Of a DNA stretch of 64,000 nt, positions 26,513-35,419 are shown one piece after another. Made by a program: the position numbers and the translations under genes. The stretch comes from Lysobacter arenosi. GTDB taxonomy: Bacteria; Pseudomonadota; Gammaproteobacteria; Xanthomonadales; Xanthomonadaceae. The DNA lies in NCBI RefSeq assembly GCF_016613475.2, contig NZ_CP071517.1, positions 2,976,001-3,040,000 of the forward strand, given 5' to 3'. Every line of letters starts with the position of its first letter. The first letter of the stretch is position 1. The notes below the pieces were generated by a model that saw only the letters and a list, made by a program, of their open reading frames with translations, was not told where the DNA came from and did no database searches.

Positions 26513-26989
26513 TCAGCGCACCGGCAATGGCATGCCGCGGAAGGCCTTCACCGTGCGCAGCACGAAGCTCGAATTGACGTCGGCGACGCCGGCCTAGTTA
26601 AGCAGGCGGTCGAGCAGGAAGCGCGAGAAGTGCTCCAGGTCCTGCACGACGATTTGCAACAGGTAGTCCATGTCGCCGGTCAGTGCATGGCAGGCGACCA
26701 CTTCGTCCCAGTTCTTGACGAAATCGACGAAGGCGGCGATCGCCTCGCTGTCGTGTCGCACCAGCTGCACGCGCACGAACGCCTGCAAGCCCAGGCCGAG
26801 CCGGTCGGGATCGACCTCGGCGCGGTAGCCGGCAATCACGCCCTCGCGCTCCAGCCGCTGCACACGGCGCAGGCAGGCCGATGCCGACAGGTGGACGCGC
26901 TCGGCCAGCTCGGCATTGGTCAGGCGGCCGCTGCGCTGCAGTTCGGCGAGCACCAGCAGGTCGGTGCGATCGAGTTCGACGGAGGCCAT
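26513..26989 (-). pseudogene. Lrp/AsnC-family regulator of phhA, premature stop near the C terminus
   Basis: An AsnC-family protein with a winged helix-turn-helix (LDRTDLLVLAELQRSGRL, LSASACLRRVQRLEREGVI) and RAM domain (CHALTGDMDYLLQIVV). A TAG at 26594-26596 stops it after 131 residues. The same frame continues with AGVADVNSSFVLRTVKAFR, a textbook AsnC C terminus, and ends at 26513 for about 158 residues. CAG to TAG is the simplest lesion; on the plus strand this turns CCTGG into CCTAG. It faces phhA over two palindromes that I infer are its operators. It is either a consensus error or a mild truncation. Confidence 0.85.
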
Positions 26990-27013
26990 TTCGTGCGTCT
27001 TATTGGCTATGTA

Positions 27014-27068
27014 CGCAAGAATATTGCGCCGTAACCGGCTACACGCGCAACTACGCAAACTTATTGCG
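27014..27068. promoter_or_regulatory. Paired palindromic operator sites between the asnC-type gene and phhA
   Basis: Two copies of CGCAA-N5-TTGCG lie at 27014-27028 and 27054-27068, with centres 40 bp apart (close to four helical turns). Each sits in a near-identical context, TACGCAA...TTATTGCG or TACGCAA...ATATTGCG. AsnC/Lrp proteins bind such phased dyads, so these are probably sites for the adjacent regulator acting on phhA and on itself. A half-site CGCGCAA lies between them. Confidence 0.75.
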
Positions 27069-27110
27069 CGCCGCGGCCGCTAAAGTCGATGTTCAAGGAC
27101 AGGAGCCCCC

Positions 27111-28004
27111 ATGAACGCCACGACCCCCACTCGCGTCGAACACCAGCTCACCGACAAGGGCTACGTGCCGGTGTACACGACGTCCGTGGTCGAGCAGCCG
27201 TGGTCGAGCTACAGCGGCACCGACCACGATGTCTGGAGGACGCTGTTCAAGCGCCAGCGCGAGGTCCTGGTCGGCCGCGCCAGCGACGAATTCCTGCGCA
27301 CGCAGGAAGTGATGGGGATGACGCCCGACCGCATCCCCAAGTACGACGACCTCAACCGCATGCTGCGCAAGGCCACCGGCTGGGAGCTGGTCGGCGTGGA
27401 AGGGTTGCTACCGGAGCTGACGTTCTTCGACCACCTCGCCAATCGTCGCTTCCCGGTGACCTGGTGGATCCGCAAGCCCGAGCAGCTCGACTACCTGGCC
27501 GAACCTGACCTGTTCCACGACCTGTTCGGCCACGTGCCGCTGCTGATGAACCCGGTCTTCGCCGACTACATGCAGGCCTACGGCCGCGGCGGCGTGAAGG
27601 CGCACGGGATCGGCCCGGACGCGCTGGTCAACCTGACCCGCCTGTACTGGTACACGGTCGAGTTCGGCCTGATCCGCCAGCCCGACGGCCTGCGCATCTA
27701 CGGCAGCGGCATCGTCTCGTCCAAGGGCGAGTCGATCCATTGACTGGAGAGCGCGTCGCCGAACCGCATCGGCTTCGACCTCGAGCGGATCATGCGCACG
27801 CGCTACCGCATCGACACCTTCCAGAAGACCTACTTCGTCATCGACAGCTACGAGCAGTTGATGGAAGCGACCACGCCGGACTTCACCCCGATCTACGCGA
27901 GCCTGGCGCAGCAGGAGTCGATCCCGGCGGGCAGCGTGCTGGCCACTGACACGGTCTTCAACCGCGGCACCGGCGAGGGCTGGGCGACCGACGGCGACGT
28001 CTGA
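27111..28004 (+). pseudogene. phhA: Phenylalanine-4-hydroxylase, interrupted by an in-frame TGA
   Basis: Non-haem iron, tetrahydropterin-dependent enzyme converting phenylalanine to tyrosine. The iron ligands are visible: His136 and His141 in HDLFGH, and Glu184 in VEFGL. TGA at 27741-27743 (codon 211, after SSKGESIH) stops it, yet the frame continues with LESASPNRIGFDLERIMRTR and on to a normal end at 28004, about 297 residues in all. The catalytic core is before the stop, but the C-terminal helix region would be lost. A good AGGAG site precedes the ATG. The single stop in otherwise intact sequence suggests a very recent mutation or a sequencing error. Confidence 0.87.
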
Positions 28005-28006
28005 CC

Positions 28007-28031
28007 GTCATCCCGGCGAAAGCCGGGAACC
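28007..28031. repeat. REP-like palindrome, copy 2
   Basis: GTCA followed by TCCCGGC-GAAA-GCCGGGA, a 7-bp perfect stem with a GAAA loop. It lies between the convergent phhA and FAD-protein genes and probably helps end transcription. It belongs to the same family as the hairpins at 11779, 57569 and 58899. Confidence 0.7.
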
Positions 28032-28056
28032 ATCTGCCTTTGCTCGCGGTAGCCAT

Positions 28057-29478
28057 CTAGGCCTGGTGCTGCACCACCTCCCATGCCGTAGTGCGTCGCT
28101 CGCCAGACTGGCGAGCCGACGCCGACGCCAGCAACTGCTTCGCCAGCGCACGCGCCGCAACCCGCAACTCCGGCACCGCGGTGATCTCCCACAGCTGCGC
28201 GCGCAGTAGCGGCCCCAGCGCATAAAGCCCGCGCACGGGAGCGCCGTTGCCATCGAGCGCCTCGAACCGTGGCGAGGCATTGATCCCCAGTCCGAGCGGA
28301 TCGGCACTGAGCATGCCCGCATCGCGTAGCTGCGCAACCAGCGGGTGACTGGTCCGCTCCAGGTCCGTATCGAACCCGGTCGCACGGATCAGCACGTCGA
28401 ACTGTTCGCTGCTGGCGTGGGAGAAGCCACGTTCGCGGATCAGCACTTCGATCGCATCACCGCCACGCCGCGCCCGCAGCATGCGTCCGGCACGCACGCG
28501 CAGCTTGCCGCGTACGCGCAGTTCGTCGATCTCGCCCGCCAGCGCCGGCGCCAGGCGATGGCGCATCACTTCCCAGTAGGCGCGCAGGTGACGCAGGAAC
28601 TGGCTGCGCCTGGGCTGCGGCAAGCCGTGCCAGAAGCCCTGGATGTACGGCCGCAGCGCATCGATCAGGGCGCGCCAGTCCGGGACGATCGGCGAGAGCG
28701 TGCGCAGGGCGCGGACCAGTTGTGGCAGATCATGGCTGCTGATCGCCTGCAGCACGGTCGGTGGCAATGCGATCGCGGCGATCGGGTCTTCGCTGTGCGA
28801 GTGCGGCAACAGTCCGTGTCGCGACAGTGCGGTGATCGGCCCGCGATGACCGCGCCGGTGCAGCGTCGTTACCACGTCGGCCATGGTCAGGCCGGTGCCG
28901 ATGATCAGCACGCGCGCGCCGGGTGGCACGTGGTCGATCGCGCCCGTGCCGTCCAGGCCGTTCTGCCAGGGCCAGGCCAGGTAGCTGGGATGCACGGCAA
29001 GGCGCGGGCCGACGCCCGCCAGCGGCTGGGGTGGCAGCGCACCCACGGTCAGCACGACCGCGTCGCTGAGGAAGTCGGCGCCGTCGGCGAGATGGATGCG
29101 GAAGGCACCGGCATCGCGCTGGATCGCGATCGCTTCCTGCTCGACCCGCGCGAGCGCCGCCAGCGATACCTGCGCGGCGCTGTGCAGCCGTGAATGCAGG
29201 TACTCGCCATAGACCAGCCGCGGCAGGAAGCTGTGGCGTGCGCGCTCGGTCAGGCTCAGCCAGTCGGCGAACTCGCCGGGATGATCGGCGGTCGCGCCCA
29301 GGTCACGCGCGCGGACATTGAGCAGGTGCTCCGGCCGCGCCTCGCCATAGGCCACGCCGCGGCCGTAGCTGTCGGGCGTGCCGACCAGCTGGATGTCCAC
29401 GCCGGCCGGCGCGGCACGCGCCAGTTCGGTGGCCAGAACGCAGCCGCTGAAGCCGGCGCCGATGATGCTGATCCGCAT
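28057..29478 (-). CDS. FAD/NAD(P)-binding protein of unknown specificity
   Basis: A 473-residue flavoprotein of the FAD-NAD(P)-binding family (PF13454-like). The dinucleotide motif is IIGAGFSGC (5-13), a second nucleotide fold begins VLIIGTGLTMADV near 190, and the family signature HLLNVRARDLG and ATGFDTDLE are present. Such proteins are distant relatives of N-hydroxylating and Baeyer-Villiger monooxygenases, but the reaction is unknown. It stands 131 bp away from the membrane-protein gene read in the same direction, and converges with phhA. Confidence 0.83.
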   Translation of the reverse strand: MRISIIGAGFSGCVLATELARAAPAGVDIQLVGTPDSYGRGVAYGEARPEHLLNVRARDLGATADHPGEFADWLSLTERARHSFLPRLVYGEYLHSRLHSAAQVSLAALARVEQEAIAIQRDAGAFRIHLADGADFLSDAVVLTVGALPPQPLAGVGPRLAVHPSYLAWPWQNGLDGTGAIDHVPPGARVLIIGTGLTMADVVTTLHRRGHRGPITALSRHGLLPHSHSEDPIAAIALPPTVLQAISSHDLPQLVRALRTLSPIVPDWRALIDALRPYIQGFWHGLPQPRRSQFLRHLRAYWEVMRHRLAPALAGEIDELRVRGKLRVRAGRMLRARRGGDAIEVLIRERGFSHASSEQFDVLIRATGFDTDLERTSHPLVAQLRDAGMLSADPLGLGINASPRFEALDGNGAPVRGLYALGPLLRAQLWEITAVPELRVAARALAKQLLASASARQSGERRTTAWEVVQHQA

Positions 29479-29608
29479 GACCGTTGTCTCCGTCGCTGTC
29501 GGGCGTCCATTGGTAACCGGATGCGCCGCGGCGGAGGTAAATCTGCGGTTATCTGCTCGGAACGGTTTTTCAGCGCGCCATAACCGATCGCCATATCCGC
29601 GGCGGAGT

Positions 29609-30298
29609 TCAGGAAGCTTGCACGAGCGTCCGCGGCTTCCAGCGCCGGTCGATCAGCACCTTCGCGATCACCGCCACCAGCAACGGGCCGAACCACGCCA
29701 GCGTCGTCAGCACGCCGCCACCGGCCGACGGCAACAGGCGCGGCAACCCGATCGAGAGGAAGGCGATGTGGGTGGCGATGCCATTGCCGAGCACGGCGTT
29801 GTAGTGCTCGACCAGCCACCAGTCCCGGCGCGCACCCAGTTGCGCACGGTGCCGCCGCTTGTAGATATGTTCCGCGCCACTGGCCAGCCCGACGACCGAG
29901 AAACCCATCAGCAATGGCGCGCCGACGCGGATGCCCAGCACCAGCACCGCAAGTCCCGACAGCAGCGACAACACGCCCGGTCCGACATAGACCGGGCCGG
30001 TGTAGCGCACGACATCGTCCTGGTCACGGATCGCACGCCATTGGCACCACACCGCGACGGCGGTGATCACCACCAGGTAGGCGAGGAATGCGGCGGTGAC
30101 CGGGCGCCCGCTGCGGAAGGCGAACCACGCCATCGGCGTTGCGGTGGCGAGGATGCCTGTCATCGCCAGCAGGAATACGCGACCGACACGCCGGTGCAGC
30201 GTGGTGCCCTTGCGCAGGACGGCGTTGCTCCAGAACGTGACCAGTGCGATCACGCCGATCGCGCCGTGAACGGAAACGAGGACTTGATAGGTAGTCAT
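29609..30298 (-). CDS. Hypothetical seven-helix membrane protein (DUF2306-like)
   Basis: A 229-residue protein with about seven hydrophobic helices and a histidine-containing pattern (SVHGAIGVIALVTFW, LHRRVGRVFLLAM, VEHYNAVLGNGIATH) that resembles DUF2306-type membrane proteins with conserved His residues. The function is unknown. The ATG at 30298 was preferred over one three codons upstream. It is divergent from a histidine-kinase gene across 145 bp, which may be a shared control region. Confidence 0.7.
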   Translation of the reverse strand: MTTYQVLVSVHGAIGVIALVTFWSNAVLRKGTTLHRRVGRVFLLAMTGILATATPMAWFAFRSGRPVTAAFLAYLVVITAVAVWCQWRAIRDQDDVVRYTGPVYVGPGVLSLLSGLAVLVLGIRVGAPLLMGFSVVGLASGAEHIYKRRHRAQLGARRDWWLVEHYNAVLGNGIATHIAFLSIGLPRLLPSAGGGVLTTLAWFGPLLVAVIAKVLIDRRWKPRTLVQAS

Positions 30299-30443
30299 GG
30301 CTGCCAATCCCGGTTTTCATTGCAATTGCGGCCACGCTGCGCCGTCGCCGTCGCCCGGTGCAGTGCCCGCGGTCATCGCCACGACCTGCCGGAAGTCACT
30401 TTCTGCACCTTCGGCATTGCACAGGCGTCGCTGCGGTCGCAGC

Positions 30444-31556
30444 ATGGCCGCCATGAAGGAACGCCTGCGCACATTGCTGCAACCGCTCAACCTGGCCGGG
30501 CTGTTCACACTGGTGGCCGTGGGCATGGCGTTGCGCTGGATGCCGCCGGAGCGCCTGCCTTACGGTCTGGCCCTGGTCGTCGCGTTCGGCGCGCTGCTGC
30601 TGGTCACCGACATGTGGCCGCGCGTGACCTGGCTGCGGCCGGTCTCCATCGTGCTGATGCCGCTGATCGCGTTGACGCTGATCTGGCTCGACCCGCGACC
30701 GTCGGTCGCGCCGGTGCTGCTGGTGGTGTGGACCGCGGTGATGGCGCTGACCATTTCGCTGCGTACCACCATGATCGCCGTGGTCGTAGTCGACATCGCC
30801 TACTACTTCCTGCTGCGGTCCGATGACCACAGCGCGCCGCTGACGGTTGTTTTCATCCACGGCGGCTTCCAGGCCTTCGCCGCGCTTTGCGCGTGGTATG
30901 CCGCCAGCGCCGAGCGCGCCCGCGATGCGCTCGCCCGCGTCAACGCCGATCTGCTCGCCACGCGCGCACTGCTGGCCGACTCCACGCGCGACAACGAACG
31001 CCTGCGCGTCGCCCGCGAGCTGCACGACGTGGCCGGCCACAAGCTCACCGCGATGACGCTCAACCTGCGCGCCCTGGCTGCCGACCCGGCCTTCGCCGGC
31101 CGGCAGGAGATAGTCGTTGCCCAGCAGTTGTCGAGCGAGCTGCTGGCCGACATCCGCGGCATTGTCCAGGCGATACGCCACGACCGCGGCCTCGACCTGG
31201 GCACGGCCCTGCGTGCTCTGGCGGCACCGCTGCCACGGCCGTCGCTGCGCCTGAGCATCGACGACAGCGTGCACGTCACCGACCCGGCCGTTGCCGAGGC
31301 GATCCTGCGGCTGGTGCAGGAAGCGCTGACCAACAGCATCCGCCATGCCGACGCCGACGTCGTCCAGGTAAGGCTGAGCTGCGATGCCGGCCGGCTGCAC
31401 ATCCGCGTCGAGGACGATGGCTGTGTGCGCGGCGTACTGCGCGAAGGCAACGGCCTGGCCGGCATGCGCGAACGCATCGTCGCCGCTGGCGGCAGCCTCG
31501 ACCTGTCCCGGTCCGCACGAGGGGCGCTGCGCATCGAGGCGAGTCTGCCGGCATGA
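30444..31556 (+). CDS. NarL-type sensor histidine kinase (HisKA_3)
   Basis: A membrane sensor kinase of about 370 residues. Five or six N-terminal helices occupy about 1-140, a short coiled coil follows, and the dimerisation motif ARELHDVAGHKLTAM has the phosphorylated His194. The ATPase part has LVQEALTNSIRHADA (N box) and EDDGCV with GNGLAGMRERI (G boxes). There is no extracytoplasmic domain, so it probably senses the membrane itself, like DesK- or LiaS-type kinases. Its stop overlaps its response regulator by ATGA. The start may be 30444 or 30453. Confidence 0.9.
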   Translation: MAAMKERLRTLLQPLNLAGLFTLVAVGMALRWMPPERLPYGLALVVAFGALLLVTDMWPRVTWLRPVSIVLMPLIALTLIWLDPRPSVAPVLLVVWTAVMALTISLRTTMIAVVVVDIAYYFLLRSDDHSAPLTVVFIHGGFQAFAALCAWYAASAERARDALARVNADLLATRALLADSTRDNERLRVARELHDVAGHKLTAMTLNLRALAADPAFAGRQEIVVAQQLSSELLADIRGIVQAIRHDRGLDLGTALRALAAPLPRPSLRLSIDDSVHVTDPAVAEAILRLVQEALTNSIRHADADVVQVRLSCDAGRLHIRVEDDGCVRGVLREGNGLAGMRERIVAAGGSLDLSRSARGALRIEASLPA

Positions 31557-32221
31557 CCGATGCACGCATCACGGCGCCAGGCATGACGACAGCGCCGGTC
31601 CGCATCGCCCTCGCCGACGACCAGGGCATCGTCCGCGCCGGTCTGCGCGCCTTGCTCGAGCGCCACGGCATCGAGGTCGTGTTCGAGGCCGAGGATGGCG
31701 CGCAGTTGCTGGATCGGCTGGCGGCCACGCCGGTCGATGTGGTGCTGAGCGACATCCGCATGGCCGGCGTCGACGGCATCGAGGCCCTGCGCCGCATGCG
31801 CGAGCGTGGCGACACCACGCCGGTGCTGCTGCTGACCACATTCGATGAGAGCGAGCTGCTGCTGCGCGCCACCGCTGCCGGGGCACAGGGCTTCATGCTC
31901 AAGGATGCCGCGCCCGAAGACCTGCGCGATGCGATTGCGCGCGTCGCCGCGGGCGAGACGCTGCTGCAACCGGTCAGCACCGACCCGGTGCGTGCCAGGT
32001 ACCAGTACCACGCCAGCGAAGCGCCGCGCGAGAACTTCACCGATCGCGAGGTCGCGATCCTGCGCCTGCTGGCCGGCGGCTATTCCAACAAGGAGATCGC
32101 GCGGGCGATGTTCCTCGCCGAAGGCACGGTCAAGAACTACGTGTCGGTGATCCTCGACAAGCTCGATACCCGCGACCGCACCCGCGCGGTGCTCAAGGCG
32201 ATCACGCTGCGGGTGATCTGA
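31553..32221 (+). CDS. NarL/LuxR-type response regulator
   Basis: A 222-residue regulator with a receiver domain (acidic pair ADD at 21-23, phosphorylated Asp67 in LSDIRMAG, Lys in LKDAAPE) and a C-terminal LuxR helix-turn-helix (FTDREVAILRLLAGG, YSNKEIARAMFLAEGTVKNYV). It is translationally coupled to the upstream kinase, so the two form a cognate pair. Targets are unknown. Confidence 0.92.
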   Translation: MTDARITAPGMTTAPVRIALADDQGIVRAGLRALLERHGIEVVFEAEDGAQLLDRLAATPVDVVLSDIRMAGVDGIEALRRMRERGDTTPVLLLTTFDESELLLRATAAGAQGFMLKDAAPEDLRDAIARVAAGETLLQPVSTDPVRARYQYHASEAPRENFTDREVAILRLLAGGYSNKEIARAMFLAEGTVKNYVSVILDKLDTRDRTRAVLKAITLRVI

Positions 32222-32248
32222 TCACGCTGCTCTGATCGGGTGCCCTGA

Positions 32249-32611
32249 TCATTGTGATCTGGGCACCGCTTCGGCGGCCGGCTTGCAGTCGGGACCGACT
32301 CTGGCGTCGAGGTGGCTCACGCACAGGCTGAAATCGGCGGGCAGGTCGCTGCGCTCGCGCACCTGGCCGACTGCGACATCGAAGGTGGCAGCGGCGCGCC
32401 GGTCGGCGAACAACACATAGTGACAATGGCCGCTGGCACTGCGCAGGCACTGGAAGCGAACCCGGCCGGCGGCCACGTGGGTTGCGCTGAGCAGTGTCTC
32501 GACGCCGTTCTCGGCACTGCGCGCCACCAGCGTGGTGCCACCGCCGTCGGCGCCGCCCGCGACGCCGACCAGACTGAGGAGGAAGTAGACGAAAGCCATA
32601 ACGCTGCGCAT
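32249..32611 (-). CDS. Hypothetical small exported protein
   Basis: A 120-residue protein not recognised. It has a hydrophobic N terminus (about 4-20, FVYFLLSLVGVAGG) that may be a signal peptide or anchor, then a soluble region with four cysteines (two in FQCLRSASGHCHYVLF, one in FSLCVSHL, one in GPDCKP) that could form two disulfides in the periplasm. It lies between two two-component systems, about 80 bp from the LytTR regulator. Codon use is native. Confidence 0.65.
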   Translation of the reverse strand: MRSVMAFVYFLLSLVGVAGGADGGGTTLVARSAENGVETLLSATHVAAGRVRFQCLRSASGHCHYVLFADRRAAATFDVAVGQVRERSDLPADFSLCVSHLDARVGPDCKPAAEAVPRSQ

Positions 32612-32692
32612 GGGGCATCCTTCGCGGCAACGGGGCCGCGTCGTGGGTACTGCATGACGAAGGGTCGGACGGTCGCGCCGGTGGGCGTGCCG

Positions 32693-33454
32693 CTACATCT
32701 GCTTGAACAGCGCCATGAAAGGCTGGCTGACGGTGAGGGTTTCCGGACGCTGGCGCAGGCGCACCAGGCCCTTGCCGCTGTCGTCGCGCACGATCGAGGC
32801 GATCGCCTTGAGGTTGACGATGGTGGAGCGGTGGATCTGGCGGAACACGCTCGGGTCGAGCGCGATCAGCAGTTCACGGATCGGCTTGCGGATCAGTGCT
32901 TCACCGTCGGCCGTCATCACCACCGTGTACTTGTGTTCGGCGCGGAAGTAGGCGACGTCGTCGACCAGGATCAGGCGCGTTTCGCGACCGGCGCTGGCGG
33001 TGATCCAGGTCAGCGGCGGCTCGCTGTTGCGCGGCGCCAGGTCGAGCGTGGCCACCAGTTGCGCCAGCGCCACCGCATCGACACTGCCGGCCGCGGCGCG
33101 TGCCTGGATCCGCTGCGCGGTCGCCGCCAGGCGCTCGCGGCTGACCGGCTTGAGCAGGTAATCGATCGCGCCATGCTCGAAGGCATCGACGGCGTACTGG
33201 TCGTAGGCGGTGACGAACACCGCCTGCGTTACCGGGCTGGCCTGGGCCGCGGCCGCGGCGACGTCCAGGCCGGTCAGGCCCGGCATGCGGATATCGAGGA
33301 AGGCGACATCAGGCCGGTGTTCGGCGATGGCTTCCAGCGCACTGGCGCCGTCCTCGCACTGCGCGACGATCTGCAGTTCCGGCCAGACCTCGCCCAGCAG
33401 TTCCACCAGCGCGGTGCGCAGCAGCTCTTCGTCTTCGGCGACGACGGCTTTCAT
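32693..33454 (-). CDS. LytTR-type response regulator (AlgR/LytR family)
   Basis: A 253-residue regulator with a receiver domain (AEDEE at 6-10, phosphorylated Asp54 in AFLDIRMPG, Lys in YLLKPVSRE) and a C-terminal LytTR DNA-binding domain (VAYFRAEHKYTVVMT, FRQIHRSTIVNLKAI). It follows the LytS-type kinase by ten bases if started at 33454; an ATG at 33472 would instead overlap the kinase end. Related regulators control exopolysaccharide, pili or virulence genes, but the targets here are unknown. Confidence 0.92.
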   Translation of the reverse strand: MKAVVAEDEELLRTALVELLGEVWPELQIVAQCEDGASALEAIAEHRPDVAFLDIRMPGLTGLDVAAAAAQASPVTQAVFVTAYDQYAVDAFEHGAIDYLLKPVSRERLAATAQRIQARAAAGSVDAVALAQLVATLDLAPRNSEPPLTWITASAGRETRLILVDDVAYFRAEHKYTVVMTADGEALIRKPIRELLIALDPSVFRQIHRSTIVNLKAIASIVRDDSGKGLVRLRQRPETLTVSQPFMALFKQM

Positions 33455-33464
33455 TGCTCTCGCC

Positions 33465-34736
33465 TCAGCCATGACCGGGCTCCTGCGCGTCCGCACCGGT
33501 GCCGGGAGCGACAACGGGAACGGTGATCGTGGCTGCCACGCCGTTGGGGAAGTTGGCGACGATCGCCAAGGTTGCGGCGTTGCCGTAGACCAGGCGCAGA
33601 CGCTCGCGCACGTTCTTAAGGCCAATGCCGGTGCCGGTACTTTCGGCGTTGAAGCCATCGCCGTCGTCGGCCACGGTCACCGAGACGATGCGGTCGTTGC
33701 TGCGCGCCAGGATCCACACGGTGCCGCCGCCGGGCTTGGGCTCCAGGCCGTGCTTGATCGCGTTCTCCACCAGCGTCTGCAGCATCATCGGCGGCAGCGG
33801 CGTGGTGCGCAGGTCCTCGGGCACGTCGATCTGCAGCGCCAGGCGCGGGCCCATGCGCAGTTTCAGGATCTCGAGGTAGGCGCGCGAACGCTCCAGCTCC
33901 ACGCCCAGCGTCGACAGCGCGTCATCGGTGCGCGGCAGCGAATGGCGCAGGTACTGGATCAGGTGTCCGAGCATCTCGTCGGCGCGGGCAGGATCGGTGC
34001 GGGTGAGGTATTGCGCGCTTGCCAGCGTGTTGTAGAGGAAGTGCGGCTCGACCTGCGCGTGCAGCAGGCTTAGCTTGGCCACGGTCAGCTCCTTCTCGGT
34101 CACCGTCTGGGCGGCGGCGGCTTTTTCACCGCGACGACGCTCGGCAATCCGGCGCGCCACGGCGCGGGTGATCGCTTCGGCATTCTCGAGGTTGGTGCCG
34201 TCGTCGACGCGGAACCAGTCGCTCCAGGCGCCGCTCTCGGGTTCGCAGATCAGCGTCACGCTGCCGGTGCCGTCGGCCGGCGTCACGGTCGCCTGGATCT
34301 GGTTGCGCGGAATGCCGAACAGCGCCAGTGGATTGACGTAGCGCGAGGGCGAGTGGCCATAGGGTTCCAGGCGCTTGACCTTGGCCCGGATCTGCAGGCT
34401 GTCGCGGGCGCTTTCGATTTCTTCCGTGCGCGGCAGTTCGCGGATGGCCGCATCGAGCAGGTCGAAGGCTTCACCGGCCTCGAACGGGATCTCGATCTGC
34501 CGGCGCTGGCGGTTGCCGAGCGTACCCGCGTCGACCTGGCCGGCGATCAGGCGAACCCGCCGCAGGTGCGAGACCGCGCCGATGACGACAAAGCCAATCG
34601 TGACAAAGAACAGGAACGTCAGCGGCCAGCCATCGAAATACCCCAGCGGCGTGGCGTCGATCAGGATCGCCAGCACCAGGAATGCCACGAACCAGGCGGC
34701 GATCAGTCGAACGATGAAGTAGAGGCTGGTGGTCAT
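33465..34736 (-). CDS. LytS/AlgZ-type histidine kinase with an unusual linker domain
   Basis: A 423-residue kinase. Two N-terminal membrane helices (about 8-27 and 36-56) are followed by about 140 residues of soluble sequence rich in beta-strand patterns (SLQIRAKVKRLEPYGHSPS, NQIQATVTPADGTGSVTLIC), then the His_kinase domain (EPHFLYNTLASAQYL with His near 232) and HATPase (LVENAIKHGLEPKPGGG). The region between the helices and the kinase core is not a domain I can name, and it lacks the multi-helix sensor of classical LytS. It is paired with the LytTR regulator downstream. Confidence 0.88.
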   Translation of the reverse strand: MTTSLYFIVRLIAAWFVAFLVLAILIDATPLGYFDGWPLTFLFFVTIGFVVIGAVSHLRRVRLIAGQVDAGTLGNRQRRQIEIPFEAGEAFDLLDAAIRELPRTEEIESARDSLQIRAKVKRLEPYGHSPSRYVNPLALFGIPRNQIQATVTPADGTGSVTLICEPESGAWSDWFRVDDGTNLENAEAITRAVARRIAERRRGEKAAAAQTVTEKELTVAKLSLLHAQVEPHFLYNTLASAQYLTRTDPARADEMLGHLIQYLRHSLPRTDDALSTLGVELERSRAYLEILKLRMGPRLALQIDVPEDLRTTPLPPMMLQTLVENAIKHGLEPKPGGGTVWILARSNDRIVSVTVADDGDGFNAESTGTGIGLKNVRERLRLVYGNAATLAIVANFPNGVAATITVPVVAPGTGADAQEPGHG

Positions 34737-34885
34737 GCGGCGTCGGCAAGGTCGCGTCGGGATTCTGTGCGGCCGAGCATAGCCGCGGCACGCGGCGACC
34801 GGGGCGCGGTTGCGACGGAAGCGGCGTGGCGGCGACGAAATCGCCTTTCCGCCTCCCGAATCCGGACGGCCGCAGGGGCGGGCGC

Positions 34886-35266
34886 CTACATGCGCAGCCA
34901 GCGCATCGTCACGATCCCCAGCACCGTCATCGCCAGCGACCCCAGCAGGTGCAGCGCGATGGTCACCAGCGCCCAGCCATAGGATTCGCGCTGCAGCAGT
35001 TGCACGGTTTCGGCAGAAAACGTCGAGAAGGTGGTCAGCCCGCCGAGCAGCCCGGTGATCACGAACAGCCGCCATTCCGGCGCCACGCCCTGGCTGGCGC
35101 CGAACCACGCCACTGCCAGGCCAATCAGGTAACCGCCGCCGAGGTTGGCCGCGAGCGTGCCCATCGGAACACTGGCGTGCAACGAGTTGAGCCAGACCGA
35201 CAGCCCCCAGCGCGCCCATGAACCGAGCGTTGCGCCTACCGCGATGGCCAGCAATGAGTTGAGCAT
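34886..35266 (-). CDS. crcB: Fluoride channel CrcB/Fluc
   Basis: A 126-residue four-helix membrane protein of the Fluc/CrcB family, which exports fluoride as a dual-topology dimer. Signatures are GATLGSWARWGLS, PMGTLAANLGGGYLIG, GLLGGLTTFSTFS with the Phe box, and a final helix. The length is standard. It is divergent from the CoA-transferase gene. I saw no fluoride riboswitch consensus in the 153 bp upstream. Confidence 0.93.
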   Translation of the reverse strand: MLNSLLAIAVGATLGSWARWGLSVWLNSLHASVPMGTLAANLGGGYLIGLAVAWFGASQGVAPEWRLFVITGLLGGLTTFSTFSAETVQLLQRESYGWALVTIALHLLGSLAMTVLGIVTMRWLRM

Positions 35267-35419
35267 CGGGACAATCCGCCGTGTCTGTGCGGCAAGGCTA
35301 ACCCAGCCTGGAGCCTCGGGACGAGCGGTCAACGGCGGAATGGCTGGTCTGATCGGCGTCAATACGGCACTCGCGAGGCGAGGACTAAACTCGGCTTTCC
35401 CCCACTGTGCACCTTCACC

